From the NCBI GenBank assembly GCA_036001225.1, contig DASYUM010000027.1, positions 1 through 50,665 on the forward strand: a DNA stretch of 50,665 nt. Reading direction: 5' to 3'. Position numbers and translations under genes: made by a program. Every line of letters starts with the position of its first letter. Within the stretch, counting starts at the first letter, position 1. Source of the stretch: DASYUM01 sp036001225 (lineage in GTDB: Bacteria > Methylomirabilota > Methylomirabilia > Rokubacteriales > DASRDR01). The notes beneath the pieces were generated by a model. The model was given only the letters and a program-made list of their open reading frames with translations. It ran no database searches and had not been told where the DNA came from. Positions 1 through 11,599 of this stretch are shown piece by piece.

Positions 1-248
1 ATCATGTCGTCGTCCCTCCTTCGCCGGCATTGGGACCCGGCCCCCGGCCCATCTCGCGGGCGCGCCTCTGGGATGACCCGTCAAGTCTCGCGCAGGGATG
101 GGGCTCACTTGGAGTCGCCACCGAGGTTCCACTGTCCCCGTCGCGCCCGCGTCATGGTGTCAGCGCCCGGACGACGACAAGAGCCCAACCGGGTTCCAGC
201 AATTCCGATACCTAGCGTGGACGTGACAGTCATCGGGCACAGCCGATC
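1..248. other. left edge with no recognisable gene
   Basis: I see no convincing coding sequence on either strand. The frames that are open here read as low-complexity Arg/Pro/Ala/Gly-rich text without a family motif. This is the downstream flank of the broken beta-barrel gene that follows. Confidence 0.5.
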
Positions 249-965
249 TCAGGGCATCGTGAGGGTGATCCCCCCGACGAGGTGGGCGCTCTGCTCGGTG
301 ACGTCGGCGTGCCCGCCACGCGCCACGCCGACCGTCAGGCGCGAGTACGTCGTCTTGCCTTCGATGAACAGCCCGCCGTACTTGAAGAGGAGGAACCGGG
401 CGCCGGTGAAGACCTGGATGCCACCGCCGCCCAGTTCGTAGCCCGACGCCCGCGCGACGCCGTCGATCGTCGATTAGGTGTAGGTCACCACCGGGCCCAC
501 TCCCAGGCCGGCATAGAGCTGGAGCCGCCCGTGTGGGAAATCCTGCCGGTCTTCGAGGAAGCCGTAGCGGGCCAGGACATCGACGGTGATGTAGGTCTCC
601 CCGTTGCTGTTCTCGAAGCGCTGCATCACCGTGTCCACGGGGACCCGCGCGTCGATCGGCGCGCCGCCTCGGGTCCCCGAGATCCGCCGGGTGTCTCCCG
701 TCTCGCCAACGATCTTGAAGTGGAAGAACTCGACGGCGACGCCGAGCCAGGGCAGCCCGGGGAAGAAGTACCCGGCGCGGATGCCGTAGTACGGCGCGCC
801 CTCCGACAGACCCGGCGAAAACGAGAGGTCATGGACCGTGAAATCGTTGCCGGCCGCCGGCTGCTTCACATGAACGTCGGCGTCGCGCGTGAAGTTGCGC
901 CCGGTGAAGCCGTCCAGGAACGGCTCGGCCGCCGCCGGGCCGGCGATCGCCACGAGGGCCAACAC
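249..965 (-). pseudogene. outer-membrane beta-barrel protein interrupted by in-frame TAA
   Basis: Read from a GTG at 965, this frame gives a short hydrophobic leader ending in AGPAAAEPF, then alternating aromatic/polar strands typical of an OmpA/OmpW-like barrel (GIRAGYFFPGLPWLGVAVEF, RLQLYAGLGVGPVVTYT). A TAA at 474-476 stops it. The same frame then continues for 74 more codons in the same style (GYELGGGGIQVFTGARFLLF, ending LVGGITLTMP) to a TGA at 249-251. One base substitution (for example GAA to TAA) explains the break, since no frame change is needed. TAA cannot be selenocysteine. No good start codon or positively charged n-region precedes the GTG, so the 5' end may be damaged too. It is either a recent pseudogene or a sequencing error. 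Confidence 0.6.
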
Positions 966-1407
966 CGGAAGACCCAGACGGCCGGCTCGAGCCAGGGCAC
1001 GCCCGGCCAGACGTGGGCGGCGCGGGGGCCGCGGGACGGCCGGTCCCGGCCGAGGAGCGCGGGACGCCCTGTGTCGAGAAACCGGGAGTTTCAGAGTGTT
1101 TTCGCGTCCCTCTCCGGGGGGCCCCCCGGGGTCGCCCGGGAATCTGTAGGCCAGCGTAGCCCAGTCTGGCCCGTGTGACCAGAGGGTGTCGACGAACCTG
1201 ACGCCCCGTCACATGAATCTAACAAACTGGAGACCGTCCATGAGCGAGGCGAGCGCGATCGATGACGAGCGGAGCCGCGACGGTGCTTGACAGCCCGCGC
1301 GAGCGGACCCTACACTCCGTCCGCGCTCCGGTGTTCGTGATCCGGAGTATGCGCCGACTGCTCGGCGGCAGCGGCGTTCGCCCTCGGCTGAGCGGAGGTC
1401 CTTCCGG
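966..1407. other. divergent intergenic region
   Basis: This is the gap between the leftward barrel gene and the rightward sigma factor. Apart from the promoter at 1287-1316 and the ribosome-binding site at 1394-1399 (GGAGGT, 8 nt before the GTG) I see nothing in it. Confidence 0.5.
1287..1316 (+). promoter_or_regulatory. sigma70-like promoter before the ECF sigma gene
   Basis: A perfect -35 box TTGACA (1287-1292) is followed after 18 nt by TACACT (1311-1316), four of six matches to the -10 consensus. It points at the sigma/anti-sigma pair about 90 nt downstream. It looks like a housekeeping promoter rather than an autoregulated ECF promoter. Confidence 0.5.
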
Positions 1408-2025
1408 GTGGTACCCGATCCCGAGTTCGAGCTGGTCGCCCGGCTTCGCGCCGGCGATCCCGCCGCCCTCGAGCCGCTCATGACCCGTTACACGGCGCGG
1501 ATCTACCGGGTCGCCTACGGGATCACCCGGAACGACGCGGATGCCGAGGAGGTCGTCCAGGACGTCTTCCTGAGCCTCTTCCGGAAGATCGCCAGCTTCG
1601 AGGGACGGGCCGCGCTCGGGACCTGGCTCTACCGCGTGGCCACCAACGCGGCCCTCATCAAGCGCCGGGGCAAGCGCGCCCAGGTCGAGGTGTCGCTCGA
1701 GGCCTCCCTCCCGACGTTCCTGTCCGACGGCCACCGGGAGGGCGACCACGCCTTCCTCCGCGCCGACTGGTCGAAGACTCCGGAGGAGGAGCTCCTGTCC
1801 GGGGAGGCGCGGGCGATCCTCAACCACGCGCTGGCGGCGCTTCCCGACCACTACCGGGCGGTGCTCGTGCTCCGCGACGTCGAGGAGTTGTCCAACGAGG
1901 AGGCCGCCGAGATCCTCGGCGAGTCGGTGCCGTCGGTGAAGTCCCGGCTCCATCGAGCCCGGATGGCGCTCCGCGAGCAACTCACCCGACAGCTTGGATC
2001 GGGCGGCCGGTGGGCCACGGCATGA
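1408..2025 (+). CDS. ECF-family RNA polymerase sigma factor
   Basis: The 205-aa protein has the two-domain layout of an RpoE-like sigma factor and directs RNA polymerase to a regulon of promoters. Region 2 spans about residues 25-90, with the acidic helix NDADAEEVVQDVF and then GTWLYRVATNAA. Region 4 spans about residues 135-190, with LPDHYRAVLVLRDVEELSNE and a helix-turn-helix in which SVPSVKSRLHRAR contacts the -35 element. The GTG start is supported by GGAGGT at 1394-1399, 8 nt upstream. An anti-sigma gene follows after about 290 nt, so activity is probably controlled by that partner. The regulon and signal cannot be read from the sequence. Confidence 0.93.
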   Translation: MVPDPEFELVARLRAGDPAALEPLMTRYTARIYRVAYGITRNDADAEEVVQDVFLSLFRKIASFEGRAALGTWLYRVATNAALIKRRGKRAQVEVSLEASLPTFLSDGHREGDHAFLRADWSKTPEEELLSGEARAILNHALAALPDHYRAVLVLRDVEELSNEEAAEILGESVPSVKSRLHRARMALREQLTRQLGSGGRWATA

Positions 2026-2079
2026 GCCGGCCCGGGCCGATCCCCGTCGCATCCCGGCGTCCTCGGTCGTCGGCGGGCC

Positions 2080-2226
2080 TCAACTTCGGGTGGCGCGCCC
2101 CGGACGGCGGGGCCCCAGCCCCGCGACGTCCGGTGGCGCGCGTATGCGGCATACGCCTCGGCCCGCCTCCTCAGGTTCGCGCGCCGCGGACGGCGGGGCC
2201 CCAGCCCCGCGACGTCCTGCGGCGCG
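2080..2226 (+). repeat. two tandem copies of a GC-rich palindromic repeat
   Basis: Two roughly 55-60-nt units lie between the sigma and anti-sigma genes. Each contains the core CCCCAGCCCCGCGACGTCC (2113-2131 and 2199-2217), preceded by GGACGGCGGGG so that GCGGGGC and GCCCCGC form a hairpin. A third copy with the same core lies at 7861-7916, at the start of the aquaporin gene. The first and third copies also share TTCGGGTGGC on the left. The units resemble REP-type intergenic repeats. Confidence 0.65.
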
Positions 2227-2311
2227 CCGTTCCCTGCGTCCTTGGTCTGCTCGGGTCTCGGCCCGGTACCCCGGTAGGCATCCCGTCCCGCTTCCACGGC
2301 AGGGTAGACCA

Positions 2312-2566
2312 GTGAGTATCCCCAAGCTGACGTGCCAGGACGCCATCGACCTCATGGCGGACTACCTGGAGCACGCCCTCGGCGACGATGTCCTGGCCGC
2401 GCTGGAGCGTCACCTCGCGGACTGCCCGCCTTGCCTCGCCTACCTCAACACCTACAAGAAGACGCGCGAGCTGACTGGCCAGGTCGGGCGGGTCCCGATG
2501 CCGCCGGAGATGCAGGCGCGCCTCCGGCAGATCCTGCTCGAGCAGCTCGGGCGCGACCCTTCCTGA
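2312..2566 (+). CDS. zinc-binding anti-sigma factor (zf-HC2)
   Basis: This 84-aa soluble protein carries the zinc-dependent anti-sigma signature: C8, then H34-x3-C38-x2-C41 (HLADCPPC). Such proteins hold a cognate ECF sigma factor inactive until a signal, often redox, changes the zinc site. No transmembrane segment is present, so it is the cytoplasmic type. The frame is open well upstream, but that part is the GC-rich repeat, and homology begins at the GTG chosen here. Its position directly after the ECF gene makes it the likely partner. Confidence 0.82.
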   Translation: MSIPKLTCQDAIDLMADYLEHALGDDVLAALERHLADCPPCLAYLNTYKKTRELTGQVGRVPMPPEMQARLRQILLEQLGRDPS

Positions 2567-2668
2567 GCGGCCGCCTTCGCGCGGCCCTCTCGCTGCGCCA
2601 CCCCCCGCGAACCGTCTTCGCCCGCGCCCGTGTCTAACGCCCCGAGATCGACGAAGGAGGTCGGCATC

Positions 2669-3772
2669 GTGAAAGCGATCGCGGTCCTGCCCGGAAAGCC
2701 GAACAGCGTCCACCTGGCCGAGCTGCCGAAGCCATCCCTCGACGAGATCCCCGACGGACGCGGCGTGCTGGTGAAGGTGCTTCGGGTCGGGGTGGACGGC
2801 ACCGACCGGGAGATCAACGCCGCCGAGTACGGGACGGCTCCGCCCGGCTACGACTTCCTGGTCCTCGGCCACGAGAGCTTCGGCCGGGTGGAAGCGGTCG
2901 GACGCCAGGTGACCGAGCTCGCCGCCGGCGACTACGTGGTCGCCACCGTGCGGCGCCCCGGCGCGAGCCTCTACGACCGGATCGGCCTGTCGGACATGAC
3001 CACCGACGACGTGTACTTCGAGCGCGGCATCAGTCTCCGTCACGGCTTCCTCACCGAGTACTACGTCGACGACGCCGAGTACATCGTGAAGGTCCCGCCG
3101 GTCCTCCGCGAGGTCGGAGTGCTGCTGGAGCCGTGCACGGTCGTCGAGAAGGGCATCCACCAGGCCTACGAGATTCAGCGCCGGCTCCGGGTGTGGCGGC
3201 CGCGGCGGGCGGCGGTCCTCGGCGCCGGGACCATCGGGCTCCTGGCCACGCTGGTCCTCCGGCTGCGCGGGTTGGAGGTCACGACGTTCGGTCTCGACCG
3301 GAAGCCCTACCGGAACGCCGAGCTGGTCGAGGCGCTCGGCGCCCGCTACGAATCGACGGCCGACGTCCCCGTCCTGGACGCTGCCCAGAAGTACGGGCCG
3401 TTCGACCTCATGTTCGAAGCGACCGGCTTTTCGCCGCTGGTGTTCGAGAGCATGCAGGCCCTCGGCAAGAACGGGGTCCTCGTGCTGTCGAGCGTGACCG
3501 GGGGCAGCCGTCGGGTCGAGGTGCCGGCCGACCGCATCAATCTCGAGTTCGTGCTGGGCAACAAGGTGATGGTGGGGACGGTGAACGCCAACCGGGAGTA
3601 CTTCGAGACGGGCGCGCGCGACCTGGCGGTCGCCGAGGCCGAGTATCCGGGCTGGCTCCGCCGCCTGCTCACGCACCCGGTCAAGGGCCTCGACCGCTAC
3701 CGCGAGCTGTTCGACACGCTGACCTCGGCCAAGGGCGTGATCAAGGCGTTTTGCGAGGTAGCTGACGCGTGA
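2669..3772 (+). CDS. glucose 1-dehydrogenase, zinc-type MDR family
   Basis: The 367-aa enzyme resembles archaeal-type glucose dehydrogenases, which oxidise glucose to gluconolactone with NAD(P)+. The N-terminal GroES-like half carries LVLGHESFGRV, which contributes the zinc site. A Rossmann half begins at about residue 185 with VLGAGTIGLLA. The C-terminal motif GNKVMVGTVNANREYF is typical of this branch and separates it from generic alcohol dehydrogenases. An upstream GTG at 2630 is open, but AAGGAGG (2654-2660) stands 8 nt before GTG 2669, so I start there. The glucosidase gene follows 20 nt later and could supply the glucose. Confidence 0.85.
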   Translation: MKAIAVLPGKPNSVHLAELPKPSLDEIPDGRGVLVKVLRVGVDGTDREINAAEYGTAPPGYDFLVLGHESFGRVEAVGRQVTELAAGDYVVATVRRPGASLYDRIGLSDMTTDDVYFERGISLRHGFLTEYYVDDAEYIVKVPPVLREVGVLLEPCTVVEKGIHQAYEIQRRLRVWRPRRAAVLGAGTIGLLATLVLRLRGLEVTTFGLDRKPYRNAELVEALGARYESTADVPVLDAAQKYGPFDLMFEATGFSPLVFESMQALGKNGVLVLSSVTGGSRRVEVPADRINLEFVLGNKVMVGTVNANREYFETGARDLAVAEAEYPGWLRRLLTHPVKGLDRYRELFDTLTSAKGVIKAFCEVADA

Positions 3773-3792
3773 CCGCGAGCCAGGAGGCTGCC

Positions 3793-6438
<2,646 letters not shown>

Positions 6439-6510
6439 CTTCGGAGGGGGGCGGAGCCCCCCTCCGACGGCCCTCCCGGCCTGCCTCCCCCTGATAAGGG
6501 AGAAGGCGCG
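6439..6510 (+). repeat. lone 12-bp G-tract hairpin (copy 4 of the hairpin family)
   Basis: TCGGAGGGGGGC (6441-6452) and GCCCCCCTCCGA (6456-6467) form a perfect 12-bp stem with loop GGA, starting 3 nt after the glucosidase stop codon. The same stem occurs in the composite repeat at 21945-21972. There is no T-run, so it is not a classical intrinsic terminator, though it could stall polymerase or protect the mRNA 3' end. A second imperfect inverted repeat (CTCCCcctgataaGGGAG) follows at about 6485-6502. Confidence 0.6.
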
Positions 6511-6528
6511 GAAAGTAGGAGTAGAGAA

Positions 6529-7839
6529 ATGGCAACGAGTCGGCAGAAGCGTGTCCTGATCCTGGGCGGCGGGTTCGGCGGCATCTACGCCGCGCTCCGG
6601 TTGGAGCGCGCGCTCGCCCGGGGGGCGCCGCTCGACGTCACGCTGGTGAGTCGGGAGAACTTCTTCCTCTTCACCCCGATGCTCCACGAGGTGGCCGCCA
6701 GCGACCTCGACCTGACGCACATCGTGAACCCGATCCGCAAGCTTCTCCGGCGCGTCGCATTCGTGCAGGGCGAGGTGGAGGCCGTCGACCTCGAGGCGCG
6801 CCAGGTCGTGGTCTCCCACGGGGACGCCCACCACCATCACGAGCTGGCCTACGACCACCTGATCCTCACCCTGGGGGCGGTCACGAACTTCTACGGGCTG
6901 CCCGGGGTCGAGGAGCGGGCCCTCACCATGAAGTCGCTGGGCGACGCGATCCACCTCCGCAACCGGCTGATCGCCCAGCTCGAGGAGGCCGACGTCGAGT
7001 GCGCGGCCGACGTCCGGACGCGGCTCCTGACCTTCGTCGTGGCCGGTGGCGGCTTCGCCGGCGTGGAGACGGTGGCCGCCATGAACGACTTCCTCCAGGA
7101 CGCGGTGCGGTTCTACCCGAACCTCGCCACCGCCGCCCTCCGCGTCGTGCTGGTCCACGACGGGCCGGTCATCCTGCCCGAGCTCGGGGAGCCACTCGGC
7201 CGCTATGCCCAGCGGAAGCTCGCCGAACGGGGCGTCGAGATCCGCATTGGCAGTCGCATCACCGGCATGTCGGAAGCCGGCGTCACCCTGGAGGACGGCA
7301 CGCTCGTTCCCGCCGTCACCATGGTGTGGACGGCCGGGACGGCGCCGAACCCGCTGCTGGCCACGTTGCCGTGCGCCAAGGAGCGGGGGCGGGTGATCGT
7401 GGACGAGTGTCTCGCCGTTCCCGAGTGGCCGGGCGTATGGGCGCTGGGCGACTGTGCGCTCGTGCCCGACCGCGAAACCGGCCGCCCGTACCCCCCGACC
7501 GCGCAGCACGCGCTCCGGCAGGGCCGGGTGGTGGCCGACAACGTGCTGGCGACGATGCGGGGAGGCGCTCGGCAGCCGTTCGTGTTCAGGACCCTCGGGC
7601 TCCTGGCCTCCCTCGGCCAGCGGACCGGCGTCGCGCGCATCCTGAGCGTGAACTTCTCGGGATTCGTCGCGTGGTGGCTCTGGCGGAGCATTTATCTGGC
7701 CAAGCTCCCGCGGCTCGAGAAGAAGGTGCGGGTGGCGCTCGACTGGCTCCTGGACGTCGTGTTCTCCAAGGACCTCGTCCAGTTCCGCACCGAGCGCACC
7801 GTCGCGGTGTCGCACGAGACCGGTGCGTGGCGGAGCTGA
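6529..7839 (+). CDS. ndh: type II NADH dehydrogenase (NDH-2), copy 1
   Basis: The 436-aa flavoprotein transfers electrons from NADH to quinone without pumping protons. The FAD-binding GGGFGG motif is at about residues 10-16, followed by ENFFLFTPMLHEVA. A second dinucleotide fold starts at about residue 168 (VVAGGGFAGVETVAAM). The late FAD contact WALGDCA and the quinone-side motif PPTAQHALRQG are present. The C-terminal amphipathic helix (SIYLAKLPRLEKKVRVALDW) anchors such enzymes to the inner face of the membrane. TAGGAG lies 7 nt before the ATG. It follows a glucose dehydrogenase and glucosidase, so it could recycle the NADH they make. A divergent paralogue lies at 14588. Confidence 0.88.
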   Translation: MATSRQKRVLILGGGFGGIYAALRLERALARGAPLDVTLVSRENFFLFTPMLHEVAASDLDLTHIVNPIRKLLRRVAFVQGEVEAVDLEARQVVVSHGDAHHHHELAYDHLILTLGAVTNFYGLPGVEERALTMKSLGDAIHLRNRLIAQLEEADVECAADVRTRLLTFVVAGGGFAGVETVAAMNDFLQDAVRFYPNLATAALRVVLVHDGPVILPELGEPLGRYAQRKLAERGVEIRIGSRITGMSEAGVTLEDGTLVPAVTMVWTAGTAPNPLLATLPCAKERGRVIVDECLAVPEWPGVWALGDCALVPDRETGRPYPPTAQHALRQGRVVADNVLATMRGGARQPFVFRTLGLLASLGQRTGVARILSVNFSGFVAWWLWRSIYLAKLPRLEKKVRVALDWLLDVVFSKDLVQFRTERTVAVSHETGAWRS

Positions 7840-8741
7840 GGCCCGCCGGGACGGCACGGGTCAACCTTCGGGTGGCTGGCCCCGTCGCGCCCCCCAGCCC
7901 CGCGACGTCCGGTGGCTCGGCCGAGGCCGCGGCCGACGATCCGCTCGGAGGCGCCGGGGCCGCGCTCCGCGGCCACTGGCCGGAATACGCGATCGAGGCG
8001 GGCGGCCTCGCCTGCTTCATGCTGTCGGCCTGCCTGTTCGCCACGCTGCTCGAGCACCCGGCCTCGCCCTTTCGGCAGGCCGTCCCCGATCCCCGGCTGC
8101 GGCGGATCGCGATGGGACTGGCGATGGGGCTCACCGCCGTCGCCCTGATCTACTCGCCGTGGGGCCGCCGATCGGGCGCCCATTTGAACCCCGCGGTGAC
8201 CCTGACGTTCTGGCGGCTGGGGAAGGTCGAACCCTGGGACGCCCTCTTCTACGCCCTCGCGCAGTTCGCCGGCGGCATCACGGGCGTGGGCATGGCGGCA
8301 GCGCTTCTGGCTCCGGTGCTCGCCGACCCGGCGGTCCACTATGCGGTCACCACGCCGGGCGCCGCCGGCGTCGCCGCGGCCTTCGCGGCCGAGGGCCTGA
8401 TCGCGTTCCTCCTGATGAGCGTGATCCTCCAGGTCTCGAACCGTGCCGCGGTCGCCCGCTTGACCGGGCTCTGCGCGGGGGCGCTGGTCGCGACCTACAT
8501 CGTGCTCGAGGCGCCGCTGTCGGGCATGAGCATGAACCCGGCCCGCACGCTCGGCTCGGCGTCCCAGGCCGGGGTGTGGACCGCGCTCTGGGTCTATTTC
8601 GCGGCGCCGCCGCTCGGGATGCTGGCGGCCGCCGAGCTCTACCGGTGGCGTGCCGGGGCCGCGGGCGTGCGCTGCGCCAAGCTGCGCCATGATGCGCGGC
8701 ACGCCTGCATCTTCCGGTGCGGCTACCGGGACCGGTCCTGA
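7827..8741 (+). CDS. aquaporin/glycerol-facilitator-like MIP channel
   Basis: This six-helix channel of up to 304 aa has both MIP signature loops: HLNPAVTLTF in the first half and SMNPARTLGS in the second. It carries water or small neutral solutes across the inner membrane. The C-terminus ends in a Cys/His-rich tail (CAKLRHDARHACIFRC) that is unusual for classical aquaporins and might bind metal. The start is uncertain. GTG 7827 overlaps the ndh stop codon and GTG 7872 is the next in-frame choice. Both precede a GC-rich repeat that would then be translated, and homology begins only around HWPEYAIEAGG (about 7978). Confidence 0.8.
   Translation: MAELRPAGTARVNLRVAGPVAPPSPATSGGSAEAAADDPLGGAGAALRGHWPEYAIEAGGLACFMLSACLFATLLEHPASPFRQAVPDPRLRRIAMGLAMGLTAVALIYSPWGRRSGAHLNPAVTLTFWRLGKVEPWDALFYALAQFAGGITGVGMAAALLAPVLADPAVHYAVTTPGAAGVAAAFAAEGLIAFLLMSVILQVSNRAAVARLTGLCAGALVATYIVLEAPLSGMSMNPARTLGSASQAGVWTALWVYFAAPPLGMLAAAELYRWRAGAAGVRCAKLRHDARHACIFRCGYRDRS
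7861..7916 (+). repeat. third copy of the GC-rich palindromic repeat
   Basis: The core CCCCAGCCCCGCGACGTCC is at 7892-7910, preceded by TTCGGGTGGC as in the copy at 2080. It lies within the open N-terminal extension of the aquaporin frame, so it may have displaced the original start region. Confidence 0.6.
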
Positions 8742-8762
8742 CGGTTCGCGGCGTCGCCCTCG

Positions 8763-9911
8763 TTGACCGGGCCGTGGCTGGGGGGGGCCGAGCTGTTTCT
8801 GCCGGTCAGCTTCGCCGGGTTCGCGCTCTTCGGCGTGGTGGTGGGCGCGCAGGGGGTCCTGTGGGCCCCGCTGATGACGGCGCTGGCCCTCGGCCCGGGA
8901 GCCTTCGGCAGCGCCCAGCTCTTGGCGCCGCTCGTCGCGATGGGGTTCCTCCTGACGGCGGGCCCGCTGACGGCGCGGATGGGGAAGAAGACGGCGGCCC
9001 TGGCCGGCCTCGGGCTCCTGGCCGCCTCGCTCGCCGCGCTGGCCCGCGCCGGCGGCCTCGGCGGCCTGCTGGCCGCGCTCGCGCTCCAGGGGGCCGGGGT
9101 CGGTCTGCTGGAGACCGCCCTCAACGGCGCCGTCCTCGATTGGGAGGACGCCACGGGGCGCCGCGTGATGAACGTCATGCACGCGGCGTTCAGCGGCGGG
9201 GCGGTCGGGGGCGCGTTCGGTGCCGGCGTCGTCCTCGAACACGGCGGGTACTACGGCAGCGTGCTCGTGGTGCTGGCGGCCGGCTGTCTGGCGCTCGCGG
9301 CCGGGATCCCGCCCGTGCGCTACCCGTCGACCCGGGCGCCGGCGGGACGGATGGGGCGCTCGCTCCGGGCGCTCGCGCGCCAGCCCGCCCTCCTGGCGCT
9401 CGCGGGTCTGGCCGTGCTGGGCATCGTCGGGGAGAGCGTAGCCAACACCTGGTCGGTCATCTACCTGACCGAGCAGGGGGCGTCCCTGCTCGTCGGCGGC
9501 GCGGCCTTCGCCCTGTTCAACGGCGCCATGGCGACCGGACGGCTCGCCAACGCGCGGCTCGTCGCCGCAATCGGGCCGCGCGGCTCGCTCCTCGCGTCGG
9601 GCGCGGGGCTCGTGCTGAGCGGTGCCGCCCTCGTCGCCCCCAGCCCGGTCGGGGTGGCGGTGGCGGGGTTCGTCCTGCTCGGTCTCGCCGTGGCGGGGAT
9701 CATCCCGACCGTGCTGAGCGCCGCCGCCGAGGCGGCGCGGGGCGACAGCGGGACGGTGGCGGGCGGCGTCCTCGCCGTGGCCTACGGCGGGTTCGTCGTC
9801 GCGCCGCCGCTGGTCGGCTGGCTGGCCGAGCTGTTCTCCCTGCAGGGCGCGCTGGTGAGCGTGGGCGCGAGCGGCCTCGGCGTGCTCTGGCTGGCGCGCC
9901 GGATCCCCTGA
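8763..9911 (+). CDS. MFS-family transporter
   Basis: The 382-aa polytopic membrane protein has about 12 hydrophobic helices in two halves. It carries the loop signature GPLTARMGKKTAALAGLGLL between helices 2 and 3, and NGAMATGRLANARLVAAIG in the matching place of the second half. The LETALNGAVLDWED and NVMHAAFSGGAVGG motifs recall the FucP/sugar-efflux group of MFS proteins, so a small neutral substrate such as a sugar is possible but not shown. The start is a TTG, 21 nt after the aquaporin stop codon. The gene lies inside the carbohydrate-oxidation block. Confidence 0.82.
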   Translation: MTGPWLGGAELFLPVSFAGFALFGVVVGAQGVLWAPLMTALALGPGAFGSAQLLAPLVAMGFLLTAGPLTARMGKKTAALAGLGLLAASLAALARAGGLGGLLAALALQGAGVGLLETALNGAVLDWEDATGRRVMNVMHAAFSGGAVGGAFGAGVVLEHGGYYGSVLVVLAAGCLALAAGIPPVRYPSTRAPAGRMGRSLRALARQPALLALAGLAVLGIVGESVANTWSVIYLTEQGASLLVGGAAFALFNGAMATGRLANARLVAAIGPRGSLLASGAGLVLSGAALVAPSPVGVAVAGFVLLGLAVAGIIPTVLSAAAEAARGDSGTVAGGVLAVAYGGFVVAPPLVGWLAELFSLQGALVSVGASGLGVLWLARRIP

Positions 9912-10018
9912 CCGCCCCCGCCATCTTCGCCGCGGCGCGTCACGCCGTGAGAACCGCGTCGGCCGCCGCCCGTGTCTAAGGAGCGGGATGCGGGCCCGAC
10001 GGCCCGATGGAGGGGAGA

Positions 10019-11593
10019 ATGTCTGATACGACGACGCGCTACGACGTGATCATCATCGGGACCGGGGCCGGCGGCGGCACGCTGGCCCACCGCCTGGCCC
10101 CGTCCGGCAAGCGGATCCTCCTCCTCGAGCGCGGCGACTACGTGCCGCGCGAGCGGGAGAACTGGGAGACGCGGGCCGTCAACCTGGAGGCCCGCTACAA
10201 CACCAAGGAAGTGTGGCGGGACAAGGACGGCGAGCCTCTCCACCCGCACACCAACTACTACGTGGGCGGGAACACCAAGTTCTACGGCGCCGCGCTGTTC
10301 CGACTCCGGCGGGAGGACTTCGGCGAGATCAAGCACTCCGAGGGGCTCTCGCCGGCCTGGCCGATCGAGTACGACGAATTGGAGCCGTACTACACGCAGG
10401 CCGAGCGCCTCTACCACGTCCACGGCGAGCGGGGCGCCGACCCGACCGAGCCGCCGGCCAGCGCACCCTATCCCCATCCCGCGGTCAGCCACGAGCCGCG
10501 GATCCAGCAGCTCGCCGACGACCTCGCCGGGCTCGGACTCCGGCCCTTCCACGTCCCGCTCGGCATCCGCCTCGACGAAGCCAATCCGCGGAAGAGCGCC
10601 TGCATCCGCTGCGCGACCTGCGACGGCCACCCGTGTCTGGTCGCCGCCAAGTCGGACGCCCAGGTCCTGTGCGTGGATCCCGCCCTCGACCACCCCACCG
10701 TCACCCTGCTCACCGGGGCCTACGTGGCCCGGCTGGAGACGAGTCCCTCGGGGCGCGAAGTGAGCCGCGTCGTCGTCGAGCGCGACGGGCAGGTGGAGGC
10801 CTACGCCGCCGACGTCGTGGTCGTCGCCGGCGGCGCCATCAACTCGGCGGCGCTGCTCCTGCGCTCGGCCTCCGAGCGGCACCCGCGGGGCCTGGCCAAC
10901 GGCTCGGACGTGGTCGGACGTCACTACATGGGGCACGTCAACGGCGTGGTCATGGCGCTCTCCAAATGCCCGAACCCCACGGTCTTCCAGAAGACGTTGG
11001 CCCTGAACGACTTCTACTTCGGCTCCCCGGAGTGGTCGTGGCCGATGGGCCACATCTCCTTCGTCGGGAAGCTCGACGCCGTCACGCTGCGGGCCGGGGC
11101 GCCGGCCCTCGCGCCCGGCTGGACGCTCGAGCTGATGGCGAAGCACTCGCTCGACTTCTGGCTCACCGCCGAGGACCTGCCGGATCCCGAGAACCGGGTT
11201 ACCCTCAATCAGCAGGGCGAGATCGTGCTGTCCTACACGCCGAACAACGTCGCCGCCTACGACCGCCTCAAGGCGAAGCTCCAGCACACCCTCGGGCAGG
11301 CGACCCGCTGCCGGGTGCACGGCCACGCGTGCCACGAGGGGCTGTTCGCCCGGAACCTCTACGTCGGCCAGCGGATCCCGCTGGCGGGGGTCGCCCACCA
11401 GAACGGCACCATCCGGTTCGGCCGGGACCCCCGGACGTCCGTGCTCGACGTCAACTGCAAGGCCCACGAGCTGGACAACCTCTACGTCGTGGACGGGAGC
11501 TTCTTCCCGTCGAGCGGGGCGGTCAACCCGGCGCTGACGATCATGGCCAACGCCTTGCGGGTGGGCGACCACCTGCGGGCGCGGCTTCAGTAG
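10019..11593 (+). CDS. GMC-family FAD oxidoreductase
   Basis: The 524-aa flavoenzyme has the N-terminal ADP-binding motif YDVIIIGTGAGGGTLAHRLA and the C-terminal GMC signature (VVDGSFFPSSGAVNPALTIM), with a probable catalytic histidine in GVAHQNGT. A cysteine-rich insert (SACIRCATCDGHPCLVAAK) is characteristic of the gluconate/choline-dehydrogenase-like bacterial subgroup. It should oxidise a sugar or alcohol hydroxyl; neighbouring sugar genes suggest a sugar substrate. I prefer ATG 10019, with GGAGG at 10009-10013, over ATG 10007. No export signal is visible. Confidence 0.85.
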   Translation: MSDTTTRYDVIIIGTGAGGGTLAHRLAPSGKRILLLERGDYVPRERENWETRAVNLEARYNTKEVWRDKDGEPLHPHTNYYVGGNTKFYGAALFRLRREDFGEIKHSEGLSPAWPIEYDELEPYYTQAERLYHVHGERGADPTEPPASAPYPHPAVSHEPRIQQLADDLAGLGLRPFHVPLGIRLDEANPRKSACIRCATCDGHPCLVAAKSDAQVLCVDPALDHPTVTLLTGAYVARLETSPSGREVSRVVVERDGQVEAYAADVVVVAGGAINSAALLLRSASERHPRGLANGSDVVGRHYMGHVNGVVMALSKCPNPTVFQKTLALNDFYFGSPEWSWPMGHISFVGKLDAVTLRAGAPALAPGWTLELMAKHSLDFWLTAEDLPDPENRVTLNQQGEIVLSYTPNNVAAYDRLKAKLQHTLGQATRCRVHGHACHEGLFARNLYVGQRIPLAGVAHQNGTIRFGRDPRTSVLDVNCKAHELDNLYVVDGSFFPSSGAVNPALTIMANALRVGDHLRARLQ

Positions 11594-11599
11594 GCGGCC

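Noticed and set aside
474..476. In-frame stop in the barrel gene considered as a fourth selenocysteine
   Set aside because: The codon is TAA, not TGA, the position is not a cysteine motif and no SECIS-like hairpin follows.
2630..2668. Earlier GTG start for glucose dehydrogenase
   Set aside because: The 13 extra residues overlap a perfect AAGGAGG that is correctly placed for GTG 2669.
6441..6467. Intrinsic terminator after the glucosidase gene
   Set aside because: The 12-bp hairpin is strong but no T-run follows, and the same hairpin recurs inside composite repeats, so it is listed as a repeat instead.
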